From the NCBI RefSeq assembly GCF_025847205.1, contig NZ_JAOYTH010000002.1:372001-436000 (forward strand): 64,000 nucleotides of DNA, given 5' to 3'. Source of the stretch: Pararhizobium sp. YC-54 (GTDB lineage Bacteria; Pseudomonadota; Alphaproteobacteria; Rhizobiales; Rhizobiaceae). The notes beneath the pieces are model-generated. The model saw only the letters and a program-made list of their open reading frames with translations. It ran no database searches and was not told the DNA's origin. The position numbers and the translations under genes are program-made. Below, one piece after another: positions 7,703 to 14,816 of the stretch. How positions within the stretch are numbered: position 1 is the first letter of the stretch; the number at the start of each line of letters is the position of its first letter.

Positions 7703-8269
7703 TCAGCCCTCAGATTTGAGGGGTTGCTTTGCCTTCTTGGCGGACGCTTTCCTCCTTGCCGGCCAGTCCTTGGTCTCATACTCAGCAAATCGCTTTTCCC
7801 ACTGAGCGAAATCGTAAATTCCGTGTGGGACTGTATGAAACCAAAACGCATGTTCCGCAGCTTCTTCTGCCCAAGATATGATCGTGGCCGCGTTGATCTC
7901 AAGCGCACTACGCTTCCCTTTGCGATGCATCATCACCGCCAGAGACTCTTGTCCGTCGACAATGGGATTATGCAAAAGCCGGTTGCGAAGCTCGATGCTG
8001 TCTTGGACCAGCGGTATCCGTTCCAACAGCCTTTGCCGCCAGTCGTCGGTTATGGACGTTTCGGGAAGATGCAAGAGCACGTTCAATATTTGGAGATCGC
8101 GCCCAATACTGCTTTCGTACAGGAGAGCGAGGCCCATGTCGGTGGTAAGCGGTAGGATGCGTGTTATCGCAGCTTGTACAGCATGCTCAAGCTGAGCGCT
8201 GGCTTGTGCGAAACGGCCGATTGCGTTCGCTAAAACGGGGTCAAAATCAGCGTGCGACACCATCTTCAT
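7703..8269 (-). CDS. HEPN-like all-helical protein
   Basis: A 188-residue, largely helical protein. The segment SIELRNRLLHNPI contains R95-x4-H100 in the form RNxxxH, the signature of HEPN ribonuclease-fold proteins. Upstream helices (RFAQASAQLEHAVQAAITRI) and a downstream helix with aromatic residues fit the four-helix HEPN bundle. The C-terminal tail is lysine-rich (ARRKASAKKAKQ). HEPN proteins commonly cut RNA in toxin-antitoxin and defence modules. The motif is visible, but catalytic activity is inference. The last six codons form the palindrome at 7707-7722, so the palindrome array begins inside this gene. The start follows AAGAAGG. A hypothetical gene lies 16 bases upstream, probably in the same operon. 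Confidence 0.6.
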   Translation of the reverse strand: MKMVSHADFDPVLANAIGRFAQASAQLEHAVQAAITRILPLTTDMGLALLYESSIGRDLQILNVLLHLPETSITDDWRQRLLERIPLVQDSIELRNRLLHNPIVDGQESLAVMMHRKGKRSALEINAATIISWAEEAAEHAFWFHTVPHGIYDFAQWEKRFAEYETKDWPARRKASAKKAKQPLKSEG

Positions 8270-8285
8270 ACGATGATGCCTTCTT

Positions 8286-8744
8286 CTAGGAGTGTCTCAA
8301 AAGTTCGATTAGGAATGGCTGACGGTCTTCCACTGGAAGTATCCCGATGTTCTGGTCCCAGAACTCCTGCGCCGCCGGCGCACTCGGGGACCAAGGATTC
8401 AGCAGCACGACATCACCGATCTTGACGGCACCGTTTGCTCCGCCAAGCTGCTTATATCGGTGGGCAAGGTAGGCAACGTGTTCGTTCGGATCATCAGGCT
8501 CCGGTTCCTCGCCGAAGCCCGCCCTCAGGTCGACACTGAATTCGTCGGCCCTGACACCCAACCGCTCCAATAGCTCGCGCGGGGTGTCTTCTTCAAATTC
8601 GACGTAATATCCGTATGGAGTGCCGCTGTTTCCGGTTCTCTGGTAAACATCCCACTGAACCTCATCAAGCAGATCCACAGAAACTCCGAGATCCTTGGCA
8701 ACCGCTTTTGCACGGGCTTCGCCGATTTGACCTTCTTTATCCAT
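8286..8744 (-). CDS. Hypothetical acidic protein
   Basis: A soluble protein of 152 residues with no membrane segment or signal. Its N-terminal half reads EARAKAVAKDLGVSVDLLDEVQWDVYQRTGNSG and its middle is strongly acidic (GEEPEPDDPNEH). I recognise no family. The open frame continues upstream to 8810, but GAGGAGAG seven bases before the ATG at 8744 decides this start. It precedes the HEPN-like gene by 16 bases. In HEPN toxin-antitoxin pairs the partner is often a small adjacent protein, so an antitoxin role is conceivable, though no known antitoxin motif (MNT or other) is visible. Confidence 0.55.
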   Translation of the reverse strand: MDKEGQIGEARAKAVAKDLGVSVDLLDEVQWDVYQRTGNSGTPYGYYVEFEEDTPRELLERLGVRADEFSVDLRAGFGEEPEPDDPNEHVAYLAHRYKQLGGANGAVKIGDVVLLNPWSPSAPAAQEFWDQNIGILPVEDRQPFLIELLRHS

Positions 8745-8904
8745 CTGATTCTCTCCTCGTTCATCCGAGAAGTACCCGCGAAGAACGCGCTTGGGCAACT
8801 CTGAAGACACTTATCAACAGGGACGAGAGATTAGGAAGGGGATTAGGATCAAGGAAAACCGCATCAAAATTATGCAGCAAAAACATATTCTTACATGAAT
8901 ATAG

Positions 8905-8994
8905 TGGCGGAGAAGATGGGATTCGAACCCACGATACCCTTCCGGGTATACTCCCTTAGCAGGGGAGCGCCTTCGACCACTCGGCCACCTCTCC
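8905..8994 (-). tRNA. tRNA-Ser (anticodon GCT)
   Basis: On the minus strand the gene begins GGAGAGGTGGCCGAGTGG and ends with an encoded CCA. It has the long variable arm of a class II tRNA and the anticodon loop CTGCTAA, giving anticodon GCT (plus-strand 8958-8960) for AGC/AGU codons. The TpsiC arm GGGTTCGAATCCC is intact. Its 3' end faces the phage-like island on the left, the orientation expected if an element integrated at the tRNA 3' end. The second attachment copy would lie outside the window. Confidence 0.95.
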
Positions 8995-9397
8995 GTTAGC
9001 GCCTGACTAAGGTTAGACGCCTTTCATTGCAAGGGGTTTTTGCGGTTTCCCGACACAAAATGAAAATTGCGTGTGAACATGGGGTTACGCGAACAGACGT
9101 GAACAAACTCGGACTTTAAACCTCGTTACGCAAAATATCCGCGAAGTTTGATGCCTCAACGCGCCGCCTGCAGTTCCCTTATATAGGGAACGTCAGCCCC
9201 TCCCTCTGGGCCGTGGCAACAGCGGCGGTGACTGTAAAGGTGTCCGGAACGGTCCGGCCTGACAGGACGCCGAAGGAATTGGCATTGGCCGATTGCCCAC
9301 GGCGGGGCTGTTGGGCTACTCCTTCTCCATATGACGTTATGAAGGCTCTGCGCCGTTATCGTGCGGGCGGAAGACAACAACAGGTTAGAAATCCACC
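8995..9397. other. Intergenic region, tRNA-Ser to small ORF
   Basis: No gene can be supported in these 403 bases. The one distinct feature is an inverted repeat at 9173-9191, arms GTTCCCT and AGGGAAC around TATAT, which could be an operator or a small RNA hairpin. Promoters for tRNA-Ser (minus) and for the 59-residue protein at 9398 must lie here, but no convincing boxes were identified. Confidence 0.5.
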
Positions 9398-9577
9398 ATG
9401 AGCAACGACAGCAAACCGGAAACAAAGGTGACGATCGAAAAACTGCGCAATGGACGATGGGCTTTCGTGCTCAAGCGCGGCACGGTCGTCTATCCCGCCT
9501 ACGGCCAGTTCGCCAGCCAGCTTCAGGCGCATGCCGCCGGGCAGGCCGCGCTCAAGGCACTGGAAAGCAACCGCTAA
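9398..9577 (+). CDS. Small conserved-type hypothetical protein
   Basis: A 59-residue protein with a balanced, gene-like composition (KVTIEKLRNGRWAFVLKRGTVVYPAYG...). It ends in an alanine-rich helix with ALKALESNR. The strand-turn-strand followed by a helix suggests a small folded domain rather than noise. A strong terminator begins 22 bases after the stop, supporting a real transcription unit. Ribosome-binding sequence is weak (AGG about ten bases upstream). I do not know its function. Confidence 0.6.
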   Translation: MSNDSKPETKVTIEKLRNGRWAFVLKRGTVVYPAYGQFASQLQAHAAGQAALKALESNR

Positions 9578-9598
9578 GCCGGGCGCTTTTCCCAACAA

Positions 9599-9634
9599 AA
9601 AGGGCCGGGGCTGTTTTCACAACCCCGGCCCTTT
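9599..9634. terminator. Bidirectional intrinsic terminator
   Basis: A 12-base-pair GC-rich stem, AAAGGGCCGGGG (9599-9610) with its exact complement at 9623-9634, encloses a loop that can pair TGT/ACA. A T-rich tail follows on both strands. It would end the small plus-strand gene at 9577 and the minus-strand caspase gene ending at 9667. Confidence 0.9.
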
Positions 9635-9666
9635 GGTTTTCATCGGTGGTATTGACGGCCGGTGTC

Positions 9667-11889
9667 TCAGCCCTTTTTCGCCAGGCGATCGATCGCGTTC
9701 TGGGTGGCGGCGCCGAAATCGCCGTCCAGCGGGCCGCTGTAATAGCCGCGATCCCTGAGCAACGCCTGGATTTCCTTGCGGAAGGCGGGCGTGAAATTGT
9801 CCGGGGAGGTCTTCAATTCCTGAAGCTTGGCCGGATCGCCGCCCTCGACGCTTGCCGCCGCCCAGCGCACCGCCTCTTTGGGATCCGCCTTGGTGCCGAG
9901 CCCCCAATCGTACAGGCGGCTCAGATTGCCCATGGCATAGGCGCTGCCGGCATTGGAGGCCATTTCGTACCAGTTGCGCGCCTGCGCATAGTCCTGCGGC
10001 ACGGCCTTGCCGTCATCATAGAACCAGCCAAGCAGCGCCATTGAATAGGCATCCCCGACATTGGCGGCCTTTTCATACCAGGCCTTTGCCTGGGCATAAT
10101 CCTGCGCCGTGCCGAGACCGTTCTGGTAGGCCCAGCCGAGCGAGGACATCGCGTTGGCGTCGCCGCCTTCGGCCGCCTTCTGGTACCAGGAGAGCGACTG
10201 GTCGAAATCCTTGGGAATGCCGTTGCCCTCCCGGTAGAACCAGCCGAGTGTCGCCATCGCATTGGCGTACCCCTGATTGGCCGAGAGCTGATACCATTTC
10301 AGCGATTCCGCGAAATCCTGCTGAACGCCGCCATAGCCTTCGCGATAGAGCCAGCCGAGCGACGCCTGGGCGTAGGAATTGCCGTTATTGGCGGCCTGCT
10401 CGAACATCGCCTTCCCCTTGTCGATATCGACAGGACCATCGGTGCCGTAGATCGAGAACCAGGCCAGGTTGGTCAGCGCATACATATTGCCGCCGTCGGC
10501 CGCCTTCTCGTAGTTGCGGCGCGCCTCGACATAGTTTCGGCCAGCATCGTGCGCGCGGCCGAGCATGTTGACGAGCATCATGTCATCGGGATTTTCGTTG
10601 ACCGCCTGGGCGCAGGCAGTGAGCGCACGCGCCGAATCGATCTTCAGGAAATTGACGCCGAGGAAGCCCGGCATCGACTGCGGCTCGCCGGCCAGCAGAT
10701 AGCAGTCGCGCGAGGCCTGCGTGTCCTTGCCGGTCTGCGAGATATTCAGACCCTTCTTCGGCTCGAGCGCTGCGATCTGGGTTTCCGCGTCCGCCCTGTG
10801 CTTGCTGTCGGGGTAACGCTCGACGAACCGGGTCAGCGCCGCGCCGTCGGTCGATTGTTTCAGCGCCTCCCAGGCGATTTCGTCCGGCGTCACCGCGGTC
10901 TGGGCCGCCTCTTCAAGCAGCTTCAGCTTCTTTTCGGCCAGCATCTTGTAGACCGGGTCGGAGCCATGCTTGCTGAGGAACACCTCGATCAGGTCCTTGT
11001 CGGCGAGATCGCGGATGTTTTGCCAGTCGGCAGCCGCTGCGGACTGGCCGTTCGGCGAGACTTCCTGCGTGCTGCCGTTGTTGGTGACGTTGATATTCAC
11101 TTCCTTGATATTGAGGAAGATCTGCGCACCGCCGAGCGAACCGTAGACGAACGGCTCCTGGCCGCGATTGGTGACGGTTACCACTTCATCGCGAACCTTG
11201 CCGAGCGCGATGCGGACATCGACGCCCGGTTCGGTCAGGTATTTTGACAGAGCAGTGGCAAACGGGCTGTTCTTGCCCTCGCCGTCCATCGCAACCGTGC
11301 CGGCCTTCGAGGCAAAGGCGACCAACAGGTCGGCCGATTCGGGCTCGACCCGCGCCAGACCGCGGCTGACGGCGCGGGTGGAGATCGAACGGGTCATCGA
11401 TTGCTCGAAGGGATTGTTGCGGCAGGCATCAAGAATAACCAGTTTCAGCCGCGTCGCACCTTCCAGCGAGCGCTGCACGCGATCGAGCGGGATCGCCTCG
11501 TCTTCCACGTCCTTGTCGGTCTTCAAGCTGACATCGACCGGCAGAAGGAAATTCTGGCCGTTCATCTCCATGCCATGGCCTGAATAATAGATGATGGCGA
11601 CATCCGCGCCGGTGGCCGTGTCCTCGAAATCGCGCAGCGCACGGACCATCGAGGCGCGGTCGAGATCATGCACCGTCATCACCGAATCGAAACCGGCATC
11701 CTCGAACGAGGTCTTCATCAGTTCGACATCGTTGGCCGGGTTGTTCAGCTGCGACGTCGCCTCGTATTTCTCATTGCCGATCAACAACGCGACGCGTTTT
11801 GCCGCCTCGGCGGAACCGGCCTGAAACACAATGATCGACAGCGCCAGAATAAAGATCGGCAGCCAGCCGTGGACATGACGCTTGAACAT
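9667..11889 (-). CDS. Secreted caspase-like / Sel1-repeat / peptidoglycan-binding protein
   Basis: A 740-residue exported protein of three parts. Residues 1-29 form a signal peptide ending AEA. Residues 31-260 are a caspase (peptidase C14) domain with the catalytic pair visible as YYSGHG (His105) and ILDACRNNP (Cys156). A variable linker follows, then a run of about six Sel1-like repeats (roughly 465-680, LGWLYREGYG, LGWFYREGNG, LGWAYQNGLG), which usually mediate protein interactions. Residues 704-736 resemble a peptidoglycan-binding helix bundle (LLRDRGYYSGPLDGDFG). The start at 11889 follows GGGAGGG; the frame continues upstream but without signal character. Substrate unknown. Both catalytic residues are intact. 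Confidence 0.85.
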   Translation of the reverse strand: MFKRHVHGWLPIFILALSIIVFQAGSAEAAKRVALLIGNEKYEATSQLNNPANDVELMKTSFEDAGFDSVMTVHDLDRASMVRALRDFEDTATGADVAIIYYSGHGMEMNGQNFLLPVDVSLKTDKDVEDEAIPLDRVQRSLEGATRLKLVILDACRNNPFEQSMTRSISTRAVSRGLARVEPESADLLVAFASKAGTVAMDGEGKNSPFATALSKYLTEPGVDVRIALGKVRDEVVTVTNRGQEPFVYGSLGGAQIFLNIKEVNINVTNNGSTQEVSPNGQSAAAADWQNIRDLADKDLIEVFLSKHGSDPVYKMLAEKKLKLLEEAAQTAVTPDEIAWEALKQSTDGAALTRFVERYPDSKHRADAETQIAALEPKKGLNISQTGKDTQASRDCYLLAGEPQSMPGFLGVNFLKIDSARALTACAQAVNENPDDMMLVNMLGRAHDAGRNYVEARRNYEKAADGGNMYALTNLAWFSIYGTDGPVDIDKGKAMFEQAANNGNSYAQASLGWLYREGYGGVQQDFAESLKWYQLSANQGYANAMATLGWFYREGNGIPKDFDQSLSWYQKAAEGGDANAMSSLGWAYQNGLGTAQDYAQAKAWYEKAANVGDAYSMALLGWFYDDGKAVPQDYAQARNWYEMASNAGSAYAMGNLSRLYDWGLGTKADPKEAVRWAAASVEGGDPAKLQELKTSPDNFTPAFRKEIQALLRDRGYYSGPLDGDFGAATQNAIDRLAKKG

Positions 11890-12217
11890 GATTTTCCCTC
11901 CCCGCTCGCGCAGCCTGCCGGGTGCAATATACCCTGTCGAACCGCGCGAACATGACCCCTGTTTCGCCTGGCACTTTTCGTGCCAGCGCGCTTTGCATGA
12001 AAGTATTACGTATGGCCGGGCGGGTTTCAATGTCCGCCTTCAGGCTTTTTTAAGCAAGGATGAAGACAGGGCCACGGGAACCGCAAGCCCAGTGCAAGGA
12101 TGGCGATGGAAACTGCTACCGTTGCGGGCGCGGCAAAACGTAAAGCGCGCCGATGATCAAAAGTTGCAGCATCCAGCAGAAACGGCGCGCCGCCCAAAAA
12201 TTTTCCGGAGTTTCCCC
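11890..12217. other. Divergent intergenic region, caspase and PilZ genes
   Basis: These 328 bases lie between two divergently transcribed genes and must hold both promoters. I see no clear palindromic operator and no short gene with a convincing start. The sequence is ordinary mixed composition. Confidence 0.5.
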
Positions 12218-12574
12218 ATGTCGATGGTGATGCATCTCGCCGAGGCAAAGCCAGGTCAACCGACCACCAGCTACAAGCACTATTATATAGAGCGCCCCTG
12301 CCGCATCCTTGTGGTCGGTCAGCATTTGAAGACGAAGACGAAATATCAGTGCCTGTTGCGCCATATTTCGGTCGGCGGCGCCATGGTGGATTTCAACGCC
12401 AATATCCTGCTGCCGAAGCATTTCTTCCTGGAAATCGACGGCTTTCGCGAGGAAATCGGCTGTTCGCAGGTGCATCGGCACAGAGCCGAGCTCGGGGTGC
12501 GCTTCAACATGCAGCTGGCGCCGGAATTCATCAGCCGCCTGATCCGGATGGATTTTACCAGCGGACTGATCTGA
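12218..12574 (+). CDS. PilZ-domain protein (degenerate c-di-GMP motif)
   Basis: A 118-residue single-domain protein. ERPCRILVVG, HISVGGAMVDF and the beta-barrel pattern that follows (FFLEIDGFREEIGCSQVHRHRAELGVRFN) match PilZ proteins, which bind cyclic di-GMP and act on motility or polysaccharide output. The first arginine motif (RxxxR) is incomplete and the second motif reads HISVGG instead of D/N-x-S-x2-G. Ligand binding may therefore be weak or lost. The ATG at 12218 follows GGAG by eight bases. A second PilZ-like gene starts 290 bases downstream on the same strand. Confidence 0.7.
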   Translation: MSMVMHLAEAKPGQPTTSYKHYYIERPCRILVVGQHLKTKTKYQCLLRHISVGGAMVDFNANILLPKHFFLEIDGFREEIGCSQVHRHRAELGVRFNMQLAPEFISRLIRMDFTSGLI

Positions 12575-12864
12575 ACGCCGCCTGGGGTGCCTTTGTCACT
12601 GCGTTTTCCGCGCGCTGCGGCGTGCTGGCCTGCCGCTATTTGCCGGCGCAACGTCCTGATTTGCGACACCGCGACGGACGCAGTGCGCCAATTTACGCCT
12701 TCATTAAATTTTTAACGAATGTTTTCAACCGATTGCAACATCCGTGACCGATTCTGCGCCATGCCGCCACTGCCGTCATGACGTAGGCCAGGGGCGGCGA
12801 AGGACAACGGCTCGGCAGATGCGGGTTTCATCATCTGGCGCCGACCGCTATCGGGGGAGTGACG

Positions 12865-13233
12865 ATGCAGAACTCGACGATGTATTCCGTGGTCAGCTCC
12901 AAACTGTACGAGCAGCGCTTCGAACGCTTCGCGATCGGACAGGCCGGCACCTTGATGGCCGTGCGACCAGCGCTTGGCGGCGTTTCGACCCGAACCTGCA
13001 AGATGACCGAAATTTCGCGCGGTGGCGCAAGCTTCATCGTCAACACGACAATCGGTCTTCCGCAACACTACTACCTGACCATTGTCGGCACGAAAAAGCG
13101 GATCGGATGCGCTGAAGTCTATCGTCGCGACAACCGTATCCAGGTGCATTTCATCAAACCCATCGACGAGGAATTTCTTCACGAGATCGTCCGCTACGAA
13201 TTCTTCACCGGCAGCGAGCTGAAGAAACACTAG
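12865..13233 (+). CDS. PilZ-domain protein
   Basis: A 122-residue protein similar in plan to its upstream neighbour. RFERFAIGQAG may provide the arginine motif and MTEISRGGASFIV matches the x-x-S-x2-G part of the cyclic di-GMP site. The C-terminal half shares the pattern YYLTIVGTKKRIGCAEVYRRDNRIQVHF with FFLEIDGFREEIGCSQVHRHRAELGVRF next door, so the two genes look like an old tandem duplication. GGGGGAG five bases before the ATG fixes the start. It probably modulates surface or motility functions in response to cyclic di-GMP, by family analogy. Confidence 0.75.
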   Translation: MQNSTMYSVVSSKLYEQRFERFAIGQAGTLMAVRPALGGVSTRTCKMTEISRGGASFIVNTTIGLPQHYYLTIVGTKKRIGCAEVYRRDNRIQVHFIKPIDEEFLHEIVRYEFFTGSELKKH

Positions 13234-13364
13234 CCCACTGGAGAACTGCCTGACGGCCGATTGCTGTACAATTGGTCTTTCGGGTGATCGATCTGGTTTG
13301 CATGGAGTGGAAACATCGCTAGTCTCCGTCGCGATTTCATTCATTGTCAGGCTCGATCATCCGC

Positions 13365-14489
13365 ATGTCCGCATTCTTAAGATTTACCCCGCTCGTCACC
13401 TCGCTTCCCTCCACCATTCCCTTCGTCGGGCCTGAAGCGATCGAACGCCAGCGCGGCCGCCCGATCACGGCACGAATCGGCGCCAATGAGAGCGGCTTTG
13501 GCCCTGCTCCATCGGTTCTGTCGGCGATGACGGCGGCAGCGGCAGGGGTCTGGCAATATAATGATCCGGAAAATTTCGAGCTGAAAGATGCGCTGGCCCG
13601 CCATCTGGGCACAGCACCGGCGAACCTTGCCATCGGTGAAGGCATCGACGGGCTGCTCGGGCAGATCGTTCGCATGGTGATCGAGCCCGGTATGCCGGTG
13701 GTCACCTCGCTCGGCGGCTATCCGACGTTCAACTTTCATGTGGCAGGCCATGGCGGCCGGCTGGTGGCGGTTCCCTATGTCAACGACCGTGAGGATCTTG
13801 CCGGGCTGCTGACCGCAGTCAAACGGGAAGATGCCCCGCTCGTCTACTTCGCCAATCCCGACAACCCGATGGGCAGCTGGTGGGACGCCGACAGCGTCGT
13901 CGCCTTTGCTAAGGCATTGCCTGAAACATGCCTCCTCATCCTCGACGAGGCCTATGGCGAGACGGCACCGCCAGGCACCATTCCCTCCACCCAATCGCTG
14001 ATCGGCATGCCGAACGTCATCCGCACCCGCACCTTCTCCAAGGCCTACGGCCTTGCGGGCGCCCGCGTCGGCTACGCCATCAGCACGCCGGGCACGACAC
14101 AGGCCTTCGATAAGATCCGCAATCATTTCGGCATGAACAGGATCGGGACTGCCGCGGCCCTCGCAGCGTTGGCGGACGAAAACTATCTGGCTGAGGTTCT
14201 TCAGAAAATTGCCGCGTCCCGCGACAGGATCGCTAAGATCGCTGTTGACAACGGGCTGATGCCCCTGCCGTCTGCGACGAATTTCGTGACGATCGATTGC
14301 GGCAAGGATGCTGTTTTTGCGCGCGCGGTGGTGGACCGGCTGATGGCCGACCACGGCATTTTCATCCGCATGCCGGGCGTGGCGCCCTTAAACCGTTGCA
14401 TCCGGATCAGCACCGGACCGGAGGCGGACATGGCCCTTCTGGCAGAAGCGCTGCCGAAGGTTATCGAGGCAGTAGGCGGCAGGCAGTAG
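13365..14489 (+). CDS. Fold-type I aminotransferase, histidinol-phosphate aminotransferase-like
   Basis: A 374-residue PLP enzyme of the class I/II family. It shows the substrate-side ARIGANESGFGP segment, NPDNPMGSWW, the cofactor aspartate in LLILDEAYGE, and the PLP lysine in TRTFSKAYGLAGARVGY. This is the pattern of HisC-like enzymes, which move an amino group between histidinol phosphate or an aromatic amino acid and 2-oxoglutarate. It is probably a paralogue with another substrate, since no his genes are nearby. A TTG at 13344 is in frame, but the ATG at 13365 is preferred. Its last codons (EAVGGRQ) are formed by heptamer repeats that continue downstream. Confidence 0.8.
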   Translation: MSAFLRFTPLVTSLPSTIPFVGPEAIERQRGRPITARIGANESGFGPAPSVLSAMTAAAAGVWQYNDPENFELKDALARHLGTAPANLAIGEGIDGLLGQIVRMVIEPGMPVVTSLGGYPTFNFHVAGHGGRLVAVPYVNDREDLAGLLTAVKREDAPLVYFANPDNPMGSWWDADSVVAFAKALPETCLLILDEAYGETAPPGTIPSTQSLIGMPNVIRTRTFSKAYGLAGARVGYAISTPGTTQAFDKIRNHFGMNRIGTAAALAALADENYLAEVLQKIAASRDRIAKIAVDNGLMPLPSATNFVTIDCGKDAVFARAVVDRLMADHGIFIRMPGVAPLNRCIRISTGPEADMALLAEALPKVIEAVGGRQ

Positions 14490-14548
14490 GCATTCCTCCT
14501 TTTACCGGGAGGGCCAAACCTATTGCCTATTGCCTATTGCCTATTGCC
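14468..14548. repeat. Heptamer repeats at the end of the aminotransferase gene
   Basis: Two runs of seven-base units are seen: AGGCAGT/AGGCGGC/AGGCAGT around 14468-14490, spanning the stop codon, and four copies of TATTGCC at 14521-14548. Both belong to the same TAGGCAA/TAGGCAG type of repeat when read on opposite strands. A different heptamer array lies at 46098. Such tracts are prone to slippage, and here one end reaches into coding sequence. Confidence 0.8.
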
Positions 14549-14549
14549 C

Positions 14550-14816
14550 TCAATGCACTGTCATCCATTCGCGGGCGGCGCGCAGGGCCGTGGCGAGGTC
14601 AGCCTTGTTCATGGTCATCGCCAGGTCGGCGCGCAGCGCTGCTGCACGATCCGATCCCTTGATGGCCGCGATATTGAGCCATTTGTGCGCGGCAACGAGA
14701 TCGATATCGCAACCACGTCCGGTTGCATACATCAAGCCCATTTCGCAAAAGACGTCCGCGCGGTTTTCGCCACCCATCGTGGCATCCGAAGCATTCTGAA
14801 TGTCAAAGCGTGCCAT
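14550..14816 (-). CDS. Small Sel1-like repeat protein
   Basis: An 88-residue protein holding one clear Sel1/TPR-like unit, ADVFCEMGLMYATGRGCDIDLVAAHKWLNIAA, followed by helices rich in alanine. Sel1 repeats are protein-interaction modules. The protein lacks a signal peptide and is probably cytoplasmic. Short proteins of this layout are common in rhizobia. The upstream Shine-Dalgarno is weak (GGGAC). Its stop lies right beside the heptamer repeats that separate it from the aminotransferase gene. Confidence 0.7.
   Translation of the reverse strand: MARFDIQNASDATMGGENRADVFCEMGLMYATGRGCDIDLVAAHKWLNIAAIKGSDRAAALRADLAMTMNKADLATALRAAREWMTVH

Larger units (their letters stand above)
7137..7722. repeat. 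Dense array of heterogeneous short palindromes
   Basis: About nineteen palindromes follow one another here, most with no common arm sequence. Positions (arms or core): 7138-7150 CCTCA/TGAGG; 7171-7187 ACACC/GGTGT; 7194-7206 CCGCAC/GTGCGG; 7223-7235 CCCCCA/TGGGGG; 7242-7252 CTCAA/TTGAG; 7266-7280 TCCACC/GGTGGA; 7293-7303 CCCCA/TGGGG; 7306-7330 nine-base arms with one mismatch; 7337-7352 CTGGC/GCCAG; 7358-7382 CAAATGTA/TACATTTG; 7404-7435; 7443-7471; 7473-7492 ten-base arms with one mismatch; 7492-7506 TCCTCA/TGAGGA; 7509-7525 ACGACG/CGTCGT; 7536-7599 nested; 7611-7629 TTTCCTG/CAGGAAA; 7633-7646 GCTCA/TGAGC; 7682-7700 six-base arms with one wobble; 7707-7722 CCCTCA/TGAGGG. Loops are short and often GAT, GATT or AATC. 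There are no T-tracts, no constant spacing and no direct repeat. It lies on the 3' side of the HEPN-like gene and the 5' side of the DUF3102 relic, all on minus. I see no credible coding sequence in the array. Its function is unknown. Confidence 0.9.

Noticed and set aside
7137..7722. CRISPR or TIGR-like array
   Set aside because: No direct repeat of constant sequence or spacing, and no cas or tas-like gene nearby. Units are inverted repeats with different arms.
7137..7722. Series of intrinsic terminators or an integron attC array
   Set aside because: None of the hairpins is followed by a T-run, and the conserved attC core sites and gene cassettes are absent.
1..8900. Retron, toxin-antitoxin or known anti-phage operon in the island
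   Set aside because: No reverse transcriptase, no recognised antitoxin and no known defence effector beyond the single HEPN-like motif. Only the uncharacterised genes listed are present.
9361..10044. 227-codon plus-strand ORF overlapping the small gene and the caspase gene
   Set aside because: It crosses a strong terminator and is opposite the caspase gene. The short frame at 9398-9577 is the better gene.
12349..12747. Alternative ORF overlapping the first PilZ gene
   Set aside because: The PilZ frame has the expected motifs and ribosome-binding site; the other frame is a shadow.
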